The notes under the pieces were generated by a model. The model was not told where the DNA came from, did not search any database, and saw only the letters and a program-made list of their open reading frames with translations. Below are positions 16,000 through 27,735 of a stretch of DNA of 64,000 nt, one piece after another. Positions within the stretch are counted from its first letter, which is position 1; each line of letters begins with the position of its first letter. The stretch is from NCBI GenBank assembly GCA_960531495.1, contig OY482853.1, positions 4,425,065 through 4,489,064 on the forward strand. The letters are read 5' to 3'. The position numbers and the translations under genes were made by a program. This DNA is from Zeus faber. Lineage: Eukaryota; Chordata; Actinopteri; Zeiformes; Zeidae.

Positions 16000-16672
16000 T
16001 ACACCTCGTTCCAAATTATGATGCAAATGATATCTTTCTCTGATTTTCCTAAATAGTCGATGCAAATGACAGTCAGTATAATTTTCAAGTCATCAACCGT
16101 TAGGGTATAATTTGAATGTTATTGAACAAACCTCTCAATGATAACAGTATTTTTTTCAAAAATAAAAAACTCAAAATGCACTGTTCCAAATTATTATGCA
16201 CAACAGAGTTTCAAAACATTTTATAGGTTGTAAAGAACAGAAAATGGTCATTTGTTGAATGTGCAGCATTAGGTCATATTTACTGAATTCAAAAGCGATT
16301 TCAATCAAAAACATCTTATCAGGCCAAGTTACATGTTGACATAGGAGCCTTCTTTCATATCACCTCCACTATTCTTGCCTCCATTGAACTTGTGAGTTTT
16401 TGAAGAGTTTCTGCTTGAATTTCTTTGCAGGACGTCAGAACAGCCTCCCAGAGCTGCTGTTTTGAAGCCAACTGCCTCCACCCTCATAGATCTTTTGCTG
16501 GAGGATGCTCCAAAGGTTCTCAATAGGGTGGAGGTCAGTGGAGGATGGGGGCCACACCAGGAGTTTCTCTCCTCTTATGCCCATAGCAGCCAATGACACA
16601 GAGGTATTCTTTGCAGCATGAGATGGTGCATTGTCAGGCAGGAAGATAGTTTTGCTACATGAGGCACTGTTC
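16000..16672 (-). mobile_element. Tc1/mariner-like transposon, 3' part, truncated
   Basis: The left edge has a terminal motif ACACCTCGTTCCAAATTATG, and a related GTTCCAAATTATTATGCA recurs at 16182 as in inverted-repeat/direct-repeat Tc1 elements. The minus strand encodes the C-terminal transposase: DNAPSH (second catalytic Asp region, about 16630), then STDLHPIENLW (third acidic residue region, about 16520). The DNAPSH-to-ENLW frame is open. It then needs one frameshift to reach WEAVLTSC and KEIQAETLQKL. The N-terminal half and right terminus are missing beyond 16672, where the sequence changes abruptly to CTAACCCTAACCC. Confidence 0.88.
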
Positions 16673-17164
16673 TAACCCTAACCCAGAAATACAGGGTCCC
16701 GGGACAGTATGTATTACAGGTTACCGAGGTTCCGTAATCCGATCTTCCCAAATTTGCGCTCTGTGATTATGTGCTTGAACTTTAGCAGCGGGCCGAGGGA
16801 CTCTCTCCGACCGTGACCGGACGTCACTGAAAATCGTGGATTCCTTCTTTAATTGCTCTTGCTTTGCGGGGACGGGGCCGGAGCCGGGCAGTCATATAGT
16901 TGAAATCAGTCATACCTTTGCAGTAGAAACAAAAACAAAATGAACCTATTTACTGTTATTAATGGAATGAAACAATAATTTCACATTAATAACAGTACGG
17001 ACATTGGCCATAAACGTATGTATATGTATATATATGCATTATATATATGCATTTTCAGAAATATCTGTATGTGTGTGAACGACGCCCACAGGTATAAGGA
17101 TATTTCTGAAAATGCATATTCCACAAGAGAACGCAAAAAAATGAATTAAAATGCTGACATCAGC
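16673..17164. other. Non-coding between transposon remnants
   Basis: Includes a small inverted repeat: TGCATTTTCAGAAATATC near 17048 and GATATTTCTGAAAATGCATA near 17098. No exon recognised. Confidence 0.5.
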
Positions 17165-17184
17165 ATTCCAGGCCAGCGGGGGGG

Positions 17185-17560
17185 GCGATGGCACGCGGTA
17201 AAACTTGGCGTCAACCACAGAAGAAGAGCAGCAGCGTGCAGCGTGTTGAGCGTCTTCATAACATTCGGACACGACGCTGTACGGACGCCGTCCCTCAAGC
17301 TGGAGACGCGTTCAGCCCCCTGGTGGAGACACGGAGAACTACGCCGTGTCGACGCGAGTGGAGGACGCGGGTTGGGGCGCTGACGTCGGTGTTTTTCGAG
17401 AATACTCCCCGCAAATACACGGAACACTGGGTTTTGAGAAAAACCTCCGCCCTGGGAGGCCTTTCCAGGTTTCCAGTTCCCGGTGGGCGGAGCCAAAACA
17501 CAGAGAAAAGGCGACGTTTTCAACCACGCCCAGACAGGTGGGGACCGGGCGTCAGTGGCG
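17185..17560. repeat. Dispersed repeat, copy 1 (DNA-transposon-like)
   Basis: It shares AAACTTGGCGTCAACCACAG, GCAGCGTGCAGCGTGTTGAG and GTACGGACGCCGTCCCT with copy 2 at about 41655-41900. It also has CGGTGGGCGGAGCCAAAACA near 17477, corresponding to TGTGGACGGGGCCAAAATGC in copy 2. No transposase was seen, so a MITE-like non-autonomous element is likely. This copy carries extra GC-rich sequence in its middle. Confidence 0.7.
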
Positions 17561-18480
17561 CTGAAGCCCGGAGCACACCACAAGACCTTTCAAATCCGAG
17601 CAGATGTTGAACATGTCACACACCCCACACAGAACAACATATCACGACACGTTTAGCTGTTGCTATCGTGTGATGAGAGCCACCATTTTCCAGCACACAT
17701 GCCGTTCATATCGGTGCCCCCCGCTTCAGGACATCGGACCCTGAATACTAAACATGTTTGATATGACTCAATGCCATTTGTGATCGCTGAGGCCAGGACG
17801 GACTTCGGAGCCGATCGTGACGTCCCTCACGCCATGGGATCATCTGGTAAAATAATCTATGCAAACCACCAGAAGAATCGGGACTGTGCTCACGATGGTC
17901 AGCCCCAAAATCCGGTCCCTTCCTGCTCAAAACTTGTCAGAATCGGGCCCAAAATCGTCTTGGTTACCTTGCAGTGTCCACCCCGCTTGAGTTACTGCCA
18001 TGGCAATTACACCACCGGCAACTCCACCGAGACACACAAAGTAACGAGCATTTTAGGCGGCGTACGTAGTGAATAACTGATGTGTCTTCCCGCGGTTCCC
18101 CCGTAATCCGGCGTCTAAGTCGTTTCAAGTCAGAGGCCGCTCGGGACGGCGTCTCCGGCAGAACGTCCTGATGCAGCGCGACGCCGCCAACCGGGCGGAG
18201 GAGGGCGGGCGGGGGAGGGCGGCGCTGACTCAGACTCAATAAGCCAAGGTCGGCGTTTAACAGACAAAGACAAAGGGCTTACCGAGCCGCGCTCCGTCCG
18301 CATCCCATCAGCGCCCGACGCCAATCACACGGGAATGAGCGACGGCCTCCACTCAGAGGCCGTGCCGACGGGGCGGGGCCGCGGTGATTACTCTGCCGGG
18401 ACTCGTGAGCGTTTCAAATCGATAGGATTACCACCGCCCAAAGGGACGGCGGGAGATAGGTGGCGGATTTGGACTCATTC
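17561..18480. other. CpG-rich non-coding DNA
   Basis: 18100-18440 is rich in CpG and GC. No convincing exon, and open frames overlap on both strands. It could be an old regulatory island, but nothing specific was seen. Confidence 0.4.
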
Positions 18481-18499
18481 ACTGATTTATTTACCTTTT

Positions 18500-18740
18500 T
18501 CTCTTTATTATCATCTTGGAGGTGCTGCTGACCACTGATTTGAGCTTCTCAATCTTTAATTCTTTGTTGTTTTAATTTGTTGTTTCCATGACGTTTTATT
18601 GTTTTATTGTATATTTTCACGTTTTCCATACATGGCCATTTTCATTTTGATGTTGTTATTGTATTGCTTTTCTTTGTATTCCTTTTTTACCATTTAGATG
18701 TGCTACTTTCCTCCGGGGATGAACACAGTATCTACTGATT
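18500..18740 (+). mobile_element. Rex1-like LINE 3' end, third copy
   Basis: AT-rich 3' sequence ending in TGTGCTACTTTCCTCCGGGG then ATGAACACAGTATCTACTGA, matching the 3' signature at 7983 and 8840. Very degraded. Confidence 0.4.
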
Positions 18741-19383
18741 ATTTTTCTTTACTTGTTATGAATCCACCGGAGCTCCGGACGAGCGGACCGAGGAGCGCAA
18801 AAGAAAAATTCATACTTATTCTGTCCGTCGAGAGCGATAATTGTGGTAAACAGTTGCCTTTCACACAGAGCATAGAAAACAGCTCGTCGGATGTTTGGGC
18901 AGAGAAACACAAACAGCATCAAAAAGCAAAACGTTGGATTCAAACTGAAAATAATGTTGAATTTCTTTTCATTATCGTGTTCCAAGAACTTCTGTTTGTC
19001 TTTCAGCTGAAAAACAACGACTTTACTGAGACCACAGAAAATAAATACTGTAAAACAGTTTTCAATATACTGAGATGTTATACAGTGTATACATATACTG
19101 TATATGTATATACGTATATATATATATATATATATACAGTACATATGCTTCATTCCACAGCGTCTGCGTCACAAACATGGACTTTATGGCGTTTCAGTTT
19201 GCGGCTCAAGGACCTGGACAGCAGATCACTGTATTTTATTTAAGATTGATTCAGTTTTCCTGAATCTGTCGACACGGAACTGTTTAAATTGATGTTTGCA
19301 GTTAGGACTGACACGAATGTGAATAACTACAGCAGGAAATAATGTTAATTGTGTTTTGCATTTCAATTCATTTTCCATGTTAA

Positions 19384-19384
<1 letters not shown>
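18741..19384. other. Non-coding with a (TA)n stretch
   Basis: TATACGTATATATATAT at about 19105-19135. Open frames here were not recognised as any family. Confidence 0.45.
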
Positions 19385-19472
<88 letters not shown>

Positions 19473-19533
19473 TCTTCATCTTCTTCTTCTTCTTCTTCTT
19501 CTTCTTCTTCTTCTTCTTCTTCTTCTTCTTCTT
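19385..19533. repeat. Compound (CA)n-(CTT)n microsatellite
   Basis: CA to about 19469, then CTT/TTC triplets to 19533. Glu-rich minus frames are artefacts. Confidence 0.97.
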
Positions 19534-19719
19534 TGCTGCTGCTCATCTGCCTCCAGCACCTTGTGTTGTGCTCATCGTCCTCCCTGACACCAACCGCCTG
19601 CACGTCCTCCCTCAGCACCTCCATCAACCTTCTCTTCAGCCTCCTCTTTTCCTCCTGCCTGGCAGCTCCATCCTCAGCATCCTTCTCCCAGAGAACTGAG
19701 TTTGAGAACTGAGAATAAT

Positions 19720-19769
19720 AATAGTAATGATATATATATTAAATATATTAATATTTAATAATAATGAAA

Positions 19770-19810
<41 letters not shown>

Positions 19811-19840
19811 TATTTAATATTAAATATTATTGAATATTAA
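19720..19840. repeat. AT-rich (AAT)n/(TATTTAA) low-complexity DNA
   Basis: Consecutive AAT units at 19775-19810 flanked by TATTTAATATT-like palindromic AT. Confidence 0.9.
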
Positions 19841-19889
19841 ATGCATACAAGCATGCATGCAAGTGTCACAGCAATGAGATTAACACAGT

Positions 19890-20552
19890 ATTGAGGTGAA
19901 TGCATTATTTATTAGGTGAACACAGTATTTATAAGGTGAACACTGTATTTATAACATGAACAAAGTATTTATGAGGTGAACACAGTATCTATAAGGTGAA
20001 CACAGTATTGATGAGGTGAACACAGCATTTATAACGTGAACAAAGTATTTATGAGGTGAACATAGTATCTCTAAGGTGAACACAGTATTTATAACGTGAA
20101 CAAAGTATTTATGAGGTGAACACAGTATCCATAAGGTGAACACAGTCTTTATGAGGTGAACACAGTATTTATGAGGGGAACGCAGTATTTACAAGGTGAA
20201 CACAGTATATATATGAGGTAAACACGGTATTTATTAGGTGAACACAGTATAGGTAAACACAGTATTTATAAGGTGAACACAGTATTTATGTGGTGGACAC
20301 AGTATTTATAAGGTGAACACAGTATTTATAAGGTGATAACAGTATTTATGAGGTGAACGTGGTATTTATAAGGTGAACACAGTATTTATGAGGTGAGCAC
20401 AGTACTTATAATGTGAACACAATATTTATGAGGTGAACACAGTATTCATGAGGTGAACACAGTATTTCTAAGGTGAACACAGTATTTATAAGGTGAACAC
20501 AGTTTTTAAGAGGTGAACACAGTATTTATGAGGTATACACAGTATTTATGAG
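19890..20552. repeat. 20-bp minisatellite, about 32 copies
   Basis: The unit is close to AGGTGAACACAGTATTTATA, with variants ACATGAACAAAG and TCTATA. Period and orientation are constant across the array, with a few partial units (for example near 20245). Confidence 0.96.
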
Positions 20553-20589
20553 GTCAGTCCCGGGTTTTGTGCTTATGACCTGGGGGTGG

Positions 20590-21165
20590 GGGGAGGAGGG
20601 GGGTTCTTTCTGAGGCTCTCTGCTCTGGTCTGACCTCACCCACCGGAACAGTGCATTGTTGGGATGGTGAGGATCCTTAATGATCCTCCTGGTCCTGGCC
20701 CTGCACCGCCCGGTGTGTCAGTCCAGCAGGGGGCGGGTGCGTAGCGCTCTTTGCAGGGCGTTGACGTTGTGAGAGGAACGCTTCCCACACCGGGCGCTGA
20801 TGCGCCCTGACAGGATGCTCTCCATGGCACCGGAGTCAAAGCTTTTCTAGATCCGCGGAAAGACCCGCTCGGTCGTCTGAGGTGATTGACGACCGCAGTG
20901 CTTCCGGGTGCTTGGGAGAGAGGAGCAGATGAGGCCCTCAATTTGTTTCTCGTAGCGCTCCGCCACCCCCGGCGGTGGGAGCGACCGGCGGCTGCCCCGG
21001 CCGTCTCGGGCGTGGGGGCAGCGGGCGGGCACTGCGGCCTGGGAGAGGTTGAACGCGGTGGTGAACACCGGGGCGAGCGGGTCGGCACAGCTGTGCGCTC
21101 ACCTCCAGCGGCGGAACTCGATCTGTTTTGCAAACCTGATGATCTGAAAAGGCCACAGTCCGTGG
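20590..21165 (-). mobile_element. Degraded LINE reverse-transcriptase fragments
   Basis: The minus strand shows FTTAFNLSQAAVPARC (about 21020-21068), resembling the VFTDIFNLSLxQAxVPxCFK block upstream of fish non-LTR RT domains. Further on it shows ALQRALRTRP and ARTRRIIKDPHHPNNALF (about 20640-20750), resembling the ALQRVVRTA...RRxxxIIKDPxHPxHxLF block at the C-terminal end of such ORFs. The central RT palm is absent between them, so this is an internally deleted, frameshifted remnant. The family is probably Rex1/CR1/L2-like. Confidence 0.6.
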
Positions 21166-22130
21166 TCCCTCCACACGTCCGGGGTCAGAAGGCCGGAACC
21201 CAGACTCAATTCTGTCCTTTCCGTTAATTTCCCATCTTCATTTCAAATATATTTGCTCATGTGAAATTGAACATTTGAAATTCTGTTAATTTGAAATTCT
21301 GCTCATTTGAAATAAATGTGTTGATTCATGATTGATGCTGTCACGGAATCCCAGTTTTAAAGGAATAACCCAGTGTCCAAAACCCCCAAATTAAAAATGT
21401 AACTCCTCAAGAAAAGTAGAACTATTTGAGTTTTTCTCTGAACTGCACATCTATCGAGGAACGATGAAAGACAGTTCAGACGGTTTATCTCATCTGGTTG
21501 ATCAAATTTCTATTTTCCATTTTGTTGTTAAACTGGAGATCACGTTTGTTTCAAGTCCCTTCTTACTCTATTATAATATTTCAACTATAAAATAATATAA
21601 TACTCAATACCCAAACCGTCCTGAGACCCAACTGTAAAGGGTTGTTTTCATTTTAATCTGTTTTTTTCTCGTTCTCTCGTTTCCGTGATGACACGAGTGG
21701 TGAAGTGTGTTAATAAAACCGTCGCTCTCATAAACAATCATCTGGGAAATGTCACTTTTCCAAAGTGACAAAATGAGAAATGAGCGTTTATACGACGAGT
21801 CAGCTCCACACGTACACTGTCAACACCGTCTGTAATGCACTGTTTACTTTTAACGTCTCATATATATTGTCTAATATGATTCCTACGTCTTTTTAAGTAT
21901 TTATGCTGGATGAATTTGAATAAGCACGCCCCCGGGGCCGTATCCACCCCAAATACTGGAAAATGTGAAATGATTTAATAATAACAGAGTCTGAGTTTTG
22001 CTTCCGTGGAACTTTTTTATGATTCATTTCGGTTTGAAGCGGTCGGGAAATTACGAGCTCTGAAGGTTTGAGATCCAGTTAAAAGAGGCTCTGCAGGTCC
22101 CTCACCGCAGTAAATACAAGTTTAAAAGCT
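21166..22130. other. AT-rich non-coding, nothing recognised
   Basis: Includes short tandem TTTGAAATTCTG motifs near 21270-21310. No exon. Confidence 0.5.
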
Positions 22131-22137
22131 GAGAAAT

Positions 22138-22532
22138 AGATGTATATAGAGAATGTATAGAGAGAATTTATACATAGAATTTACATCTAGAATGTATGTG
22201 GAGAGTTTATATATGGAATTTTTGTGTAGAAATGATATGGAGAATTTATACATTGAATTTATATAAAAAATGTATATGGAGAATTTATAAACAGTATAGA
22301 ATGTATATGGAGAATCGATAGATTTAATTTATATATAAGATTTATAAATAAAATGTATATGGAGAATTTATATGTAGAAATCATATGGAAATTGGAATAT
22401 TGAATTTATATATACAATCCATATGGAGAATATATACATAGAATTCACGTATTGAATTAATACATAGAATATATATGGAGATTTTACATCTAGCATCTAG
22501 TTATATGGAGAATTTATATATAGAATTTATAT
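22138..22532. repeat. Degenerate AT-rich minisatellite (TATGGAGAATTTATA)
   Basis: Recurrent TATATGGAGAATTTATA and TAGAATTTATA motifs with irregular spacing of about 20-40 bp. Confidence 0.85.
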
Positions 22533-23950
22533 GAGTGTCTCATTACTTGTTACAGGAGGGGAGTACACAGATTATATTTTATCTGTTCTTATTTGAGAGG
22601 TAATTCCACTCAAATTATAAGTATTTCAAATGTCAATCCGCTACTTTTAGAAAGTACTTCTTGCTTTTTAAATGTCTCATTTCATAGGTTCTACTCTGTT
22701 TTATTGATATGTTATTTACTGTGTTACCGTGTTGTCTTTCCTGCAGATGTAAGTGTAATTCATTTCAATGGCGCTTTCCCCTTATTTCCCCTTCAATTGA
22801 ACCAAAACAAACTCCTTCCAGGCTGTGATTCAAAAATAGTTTTTAGAATATTATTCTCTCTCCACCCGTCGGACCAGTTTGTTCTCCAAAATGGGAGCAG
22901 GAGGAGCAGGAAAGCAGGAGAATCTCGGGGTTAAATGAAAGTTAATTATCTTCATTTCACTTGAATGTCACCGTATGAAAACTGCTGATTAACATTTGAG
23001 TTTTTTGACCTTTAATATGGAGGAGGCGTCCTTTATTTATTAATTATTATTCTGGAGGAAAAGACTGACGGATTAAGTTACTAATACTCCCAGAAGTATT
23101 TAGTAGTAGATCTGGGACGCTACTGGTACTTGTACTTTAGTTTTTTCCAATAATCAGTAACTTCATTCTAAATAGTTTTTCACCTCGATTGATGAAAATC
23201 ATCATAATCTTCATCTTAATTGTTCTAATAAACAGCAGCAGTGCTGTTGTTGTCGTGCACTTTTGATATTTTCTATAATTATTTTATTATATAATATTAT
23301 AATTACTATTATATTCATATATTATATGTGTTGTATTGTATTTGACTGGAGTTTATTTGGGACGAAATGAAACTTGTACTTGGGTTATTGTTTCAATAAT
23401 CAACAACAGAATTCTCAACTCTTTTAACCAATGATTAGAAATAATCACCTTAAATCAATCTTTCATTCTGAAATGAGTTCTCATAGCAAAAGGCAGCGGT
23501 GTTGTCTGGTGCATAGTGTCAGTGCATAGTTTTAATATTTCCGTCGTTTTATATATTTTTATATTTTGGACAGTAGCCCCGGTTGACTACTTGCATGTGC
23601 ACTCTAAGTGGTTTCGTCTTCTGCTCACAGGCTTTTACTGTATAATGTACTGTGTTGTCAATGAGTACGAGCTGCAAAGTGATATTAGGGGATATTAAAG
23701 ACTTAATCTACTCTGGCAGTATTAGTAACAGTGCACACAGCGGTAGTCCTGTAATGGGTCGTATTAAAGATATATGTTTGCATTAAAGCGCTTATTGTTA
23801 TTGTTGTTGTTATTAGGAAACAGCTCATGAGCATAAGTCACCTCTGCAGTGAAACTCGCTCTACATCCAGTGTGTCGCTCCACACCAGGCGGCTTTTTGA
23901 ACATCGCACACACGGCCCGCTGCTCTCCTCGCGTCCGCCGACCGCCGGCT
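22533..23950. other. AT-rich non-coding, nothing recognised
   Basis: An ATG-open stretch at 22593-22934 has no recognisable domain. No repeats I can name. Confidence 0.45.
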
Positions 23951-23951
23951 G

Positions 23952-24590
23952 CGCACGAGCGGAGCGGGGCCGGAGGAGGAGGCCGGCGGAGCGGGGCCGG
24001 AGGAGGCGAGCGGAGTGGGACCCGAGGAGGAGGCCAGCGGAGCGGGGCCGGAGGAGGAGGCCAGCGGAGCGGGGCCGGAGGAGGAGGCGAGCGGAGCGGG
24101 GCCAGAGGAGGAGGCGAGCGGAACGGGGCCGGAGGAGGAGGCCGGCGGAGCGGGGCCGGAGGAGGAGGCCAGCGGAGTGGGACCCGAGGAGGAGGCCAGC
24201 GGAGCGGGGCCGGAGGAGGAGGCGAGCGGAACTGGGCCGGAGGAGGAGGCCGGCGGAGCGGGGCCGGAGGAGGCGAGCGGAGTGGGACCCGAGGAGGAGG
24301 CCAGCGGAGCGGGGCCAGAGGAGGAGGCGAGCGGAGCGGGGCCGGAGGAGGAGGAGGCAAGCGGAGCGGGGCCAGAGGAGGCGAGCGGAGTGGGACCCGA
24401 GGAGGAGGCTAGCAGAGCGGGGCCGGAGGAGGAGGCCAGCGGACGGGGCCGGAGGAGAAGGCCAGCGGAGCGGGGCCAGAGGAGGAGAGCGAAGTGGGAC
24501 CCGAGGAGAGGGCCAGCGGAGCGGGGCCGGAGGAGGAGGTGAGTGGAGCGGGGCTGGAGGAGGAGGCCAGCGGAGCGGGGCCATTGTCTG
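23952..24590. repeat. 27-bp GC-rich minisatellite
   Basis: About 23 copies of GGAGCGGGGCCGGAGGAGG plus AGGCCAGC, with an 18-bp-shorter or GTGGGACCC variant every few units. The period is a multiple of three, so several plus and minus frames remain open for 170-260 codons (one reads GAGPEEEAS repeats). Simultaneous openness in overlapping frames argues for repeat composition, not a gene. Confidence 0.93.
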
Positions 24591-27500
24591 GCCGTCCAAA
24601 GAGACGGCCTTTGTGTGGAAATGCTAAACCGAGATTAGGGGCGGCGGCGGCGAGACACTAACACGGAGCAGCGAGCACTAATCGCTCTGTCGCTGCGGCG
24701 GCGAAGAAAAGGCCTCGTAAGCAGAGCGGTTGCATCCCGGGGCAGAGCTGCTCCGGAGCAAAGCCCCACGGGGACAACCACCAAAGATTATCCACCAAGT
24801 GCACGAGTTACAACATCCAGCGGGACGCGGCCGCGCCCGCCGCCACAACCATGCGGTGCCAGTTCCTAAAACTGTAAAAACAAGCGACGTCTCTATTGAT
24901 CTTGGGAGGCGGGGGCGGGGGGTACTCAGGATAAATGGCCGCTCTGATGCTAAATAAGTGGAGACAGCGTCCCCACCGGCTCCATTCATCTGTTAATGAG
25001 GTCAAACATTTTGCGTATTCGCTGCACTCCATCACCGTCTCCATCGCCTGTACGTAGCGGAGGTCGACCTGCGCGCCTTAATGAAATGCCGTTTTCATCA
25101 CTTTCATTTACCAGATCATCACACTCTGCTGAGGCGCGGGGGGCGTTCATTAATCATCCTCCCCTCCCTCGGCGCATGATTTTCAACGGAAAAACCCTCG
25201 GTGATCTCAGCCGCCGGTCGCGGCGTCTGGCAGCCGCTTTGCATTCGCTTGGTTTCGGAAAACTTTCTGTACATCGCGTTCACGTCTTGTTCCTCTGGCA
25301 AAACCACCTCCGGATCAGAACCGCGGTTCTGAGGGAAATCCTGCGTCACGCCGAGTGTTCGCAGGCGGCCGATCACGAAAAGGCAACGTTCAAGAATATT
25401 GCACCTGTCGTGTTGACACCTGAGCCCCGGACGTGAACGGCGGCTCCAAGCCACGCCGAACAATGGGCGCCATGGCAAGGCCGCTGAACGCGCGCGAGAG
25501 CATCTAAATGCCGGCTCTGGCGAGGGAGCCGAGCACGGAGGGGTTTGGACGGACGCAACAACCCAAATGGGGACGCGTCGTAGAAAGTGACGGAGAGGGT
25601 GTCGACGGAGGAGACGGTACTTCCTGTGAACGCTGGTTTTCCGGTCATTGCATTATTCCAAACGCACGTAAACACCTGCAACACATTATTATAGAAACCA
25701 ATTTATTGAGCTCAATCTTGGTATTTGCTGCATAAACAAATGCACGGATTTTCACCTAATTTAATCTCTAAAATGAACATTTTCTACAAATGACGCTTGT
25801 TTTAAATGCCGTGAGGCGTTTTCTGTATCTACATTTTCTGTAGAATTTTCTCACACAAACTGTTTTGGTCCGTCCTCTGTTTTCCAACCAAACCAGACGA
25901 CCCTTCACTCATCCAGGAAACGCTGACCGGGTGACAGGGCTGCTCCTGTCCGCCGCAGACGCCCTGAGGCTCTTAGTCTGCCATTATCCCTGGACGGAGG
26001 TCACCGTCCCCCGGGGACACAGCGCCTCCGCTTTTCTCTTATCTTTCAACCAAAACGTATTGGGTTTGATTAAAAGATGCGTTTAGCCGTCACTAAGACC
26101 GGATCAGCCTCCGGCGGCCAAATCCGGTGCAGTGATCTGGGGATGCAAGGATTTTGTTGTTTATACACCATCGACCACGTGAGAAACAATGGCCCCGGGT
26201 CTCGGAGACGGCCTCCATCGCGTCTCTTTAAAACTATTTGTTTGGATTTTTGTTGGGGGGGGGGTGGGTAAGTAACCCTGTCATTATTGACCAATTTAGT
26301 TGATTTTCTGTCGGAAACAGAGAAACCGCGAATAAGAGAATACGGACGGTGCAACGACAGCAGAGCCTGAGAGGTAATGGCTGCCTATCGAGTATTGATC
26401 CTGGTATTGATCCAACACGTGCGCCTAATGCATCCATTCATATGTGATCCCTGTCCTCTGGGTTTTCCTGAAGTCACACCAACATGATCCCTCCAGTCCA
26501 GCACACGGCTTCGATTTTAGTGTGGAAAAAAATACCAAAAAACAATAGCCATGAGGGTAGAATAAAGGGAGACTTTAAAAGCAATATGGAGGTTTTGCAG
26601 AATATCTGGCGATAAACAGTAGATTCCCCTGACTGGATGTAAGTCCACTCCACCACTCGCATCCACCAGCGGATTCTGTGCTCACTGGGTGCAGAAAGGA
26701 AGGATCTTATAAACAAAATACAAATTCTGGAAAAAATGTATAGTGTTGGTAGTGTAGATTGATAATGGAGACTATCAATACTGACCATGAAGACATTTTT
26801 TTCGGTAAACTGGCATGGGATGTTTGAAGTCTATTGTTGAGACTTGGTAGAAGTCAATGGAGAAAGGAAAAATACCACAGAAGACACCCAAAAAACACAT
26901 TGTATGGCCTTATATGGAGTTAAGGAACACATCTATTAAGGGATCAAACTGAGATTTGGGAGGTGGGTTCGACCCCAATTTAAAATTTAAGCAAACTTAT
27001 ATGTTGTTTGCCCTACTGGTTCCTTAACTTTAGTAATCCGCACACTTATAGTGTAAATATAGTACACGTAGTGACATTAAAAGCTGCTCAAAATTAAACT
27101 GCGGCTCCTGGAACTTTCTCAACCTACAGTTCATTCAGCGAAACTAGCCATTCTGCTTTAAAAACCTCCCACAACATTTAAGATTTCCTGCATGAGATTA
27201 ACAAACTTAATAAGCGCATCGAAACAGGAAATAACATCGACAAAAAAAACAACAAAAAACAACCAAACAGAAAAAACCCTTTCCGTGGAAGGATCCTGGA
27301 ACCCTGGTGACGGCGATCAGCGCGGCAATTAAACCTTCAAAATGGAAATTACGCAGAAATCAAATCAAATGGGGAAGACACCCGACACAGCGTGGATATT
27401 TCCCATGCTGCCTGTGAAAAAAAATCCCATAATAGGCGGCTCAAGGCAGATATGGACAGGAATCCAACACCAACTCCAGCACGTCCACAGAGTGATCACA

Positions 27501-27605
27501 TGTTGAACATAATAACATGTTGTGATGGAAGCTGCAGTGCTGGCGCTTTACACCACATCCGAGCTGGAAAAGGAGACGTTCAGTGAAGGCCGATCAATAC
27601 TGAGC
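24591..27605. other. Non-coding, no gene recognised
   Basis: The first 1 kb is GC-rich with CpG. From about 25700 it becomes AT-rich. Poly-G at 26254-26270. Open frames of about 60-146 codons occur on both strands without recognisable domains. Confidence 0.45.
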
Positions 27606-27606
27606 C

Positions 27607-27735
27607 ACCACCTCGCTCTCTCTCTCTCTCTCTGATATAAATAATAATAATAATAATAATAATAATATATTCATAGAGAGCTTTTTTTCTCATAACCCAA
27701 AAAACTGTACAATCAAATAAAAACAGATCATAAAA
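27607..27735 (-). mobile_element. (CT)n plus probable LINE 3' end with (AAT)n tail
   Basis: CTCTCTCT, then AATAATAAT. Then TTCATAGAGAGCTTTTTTCT and CATAACCCAAAAAACTGTAC match the fish pattern TATAGCGCTTTTC..ACCCAAAG..CTTTACA seen at minus-oriented LINE 3' ends. Confidence 0.45.

Noticed and set aside
16673-16690. Telomere-like CTAACCCTAACCC
   Set aside because: Only two units. Too short to mean an interstitial telomere.
23764-24627. Candidate coding gene with GAGPEEEAS repeats
   Set aside because: Three plus frames and two minus frames are open over the same 27-bp minisatellite, with no conserved flanking exon.
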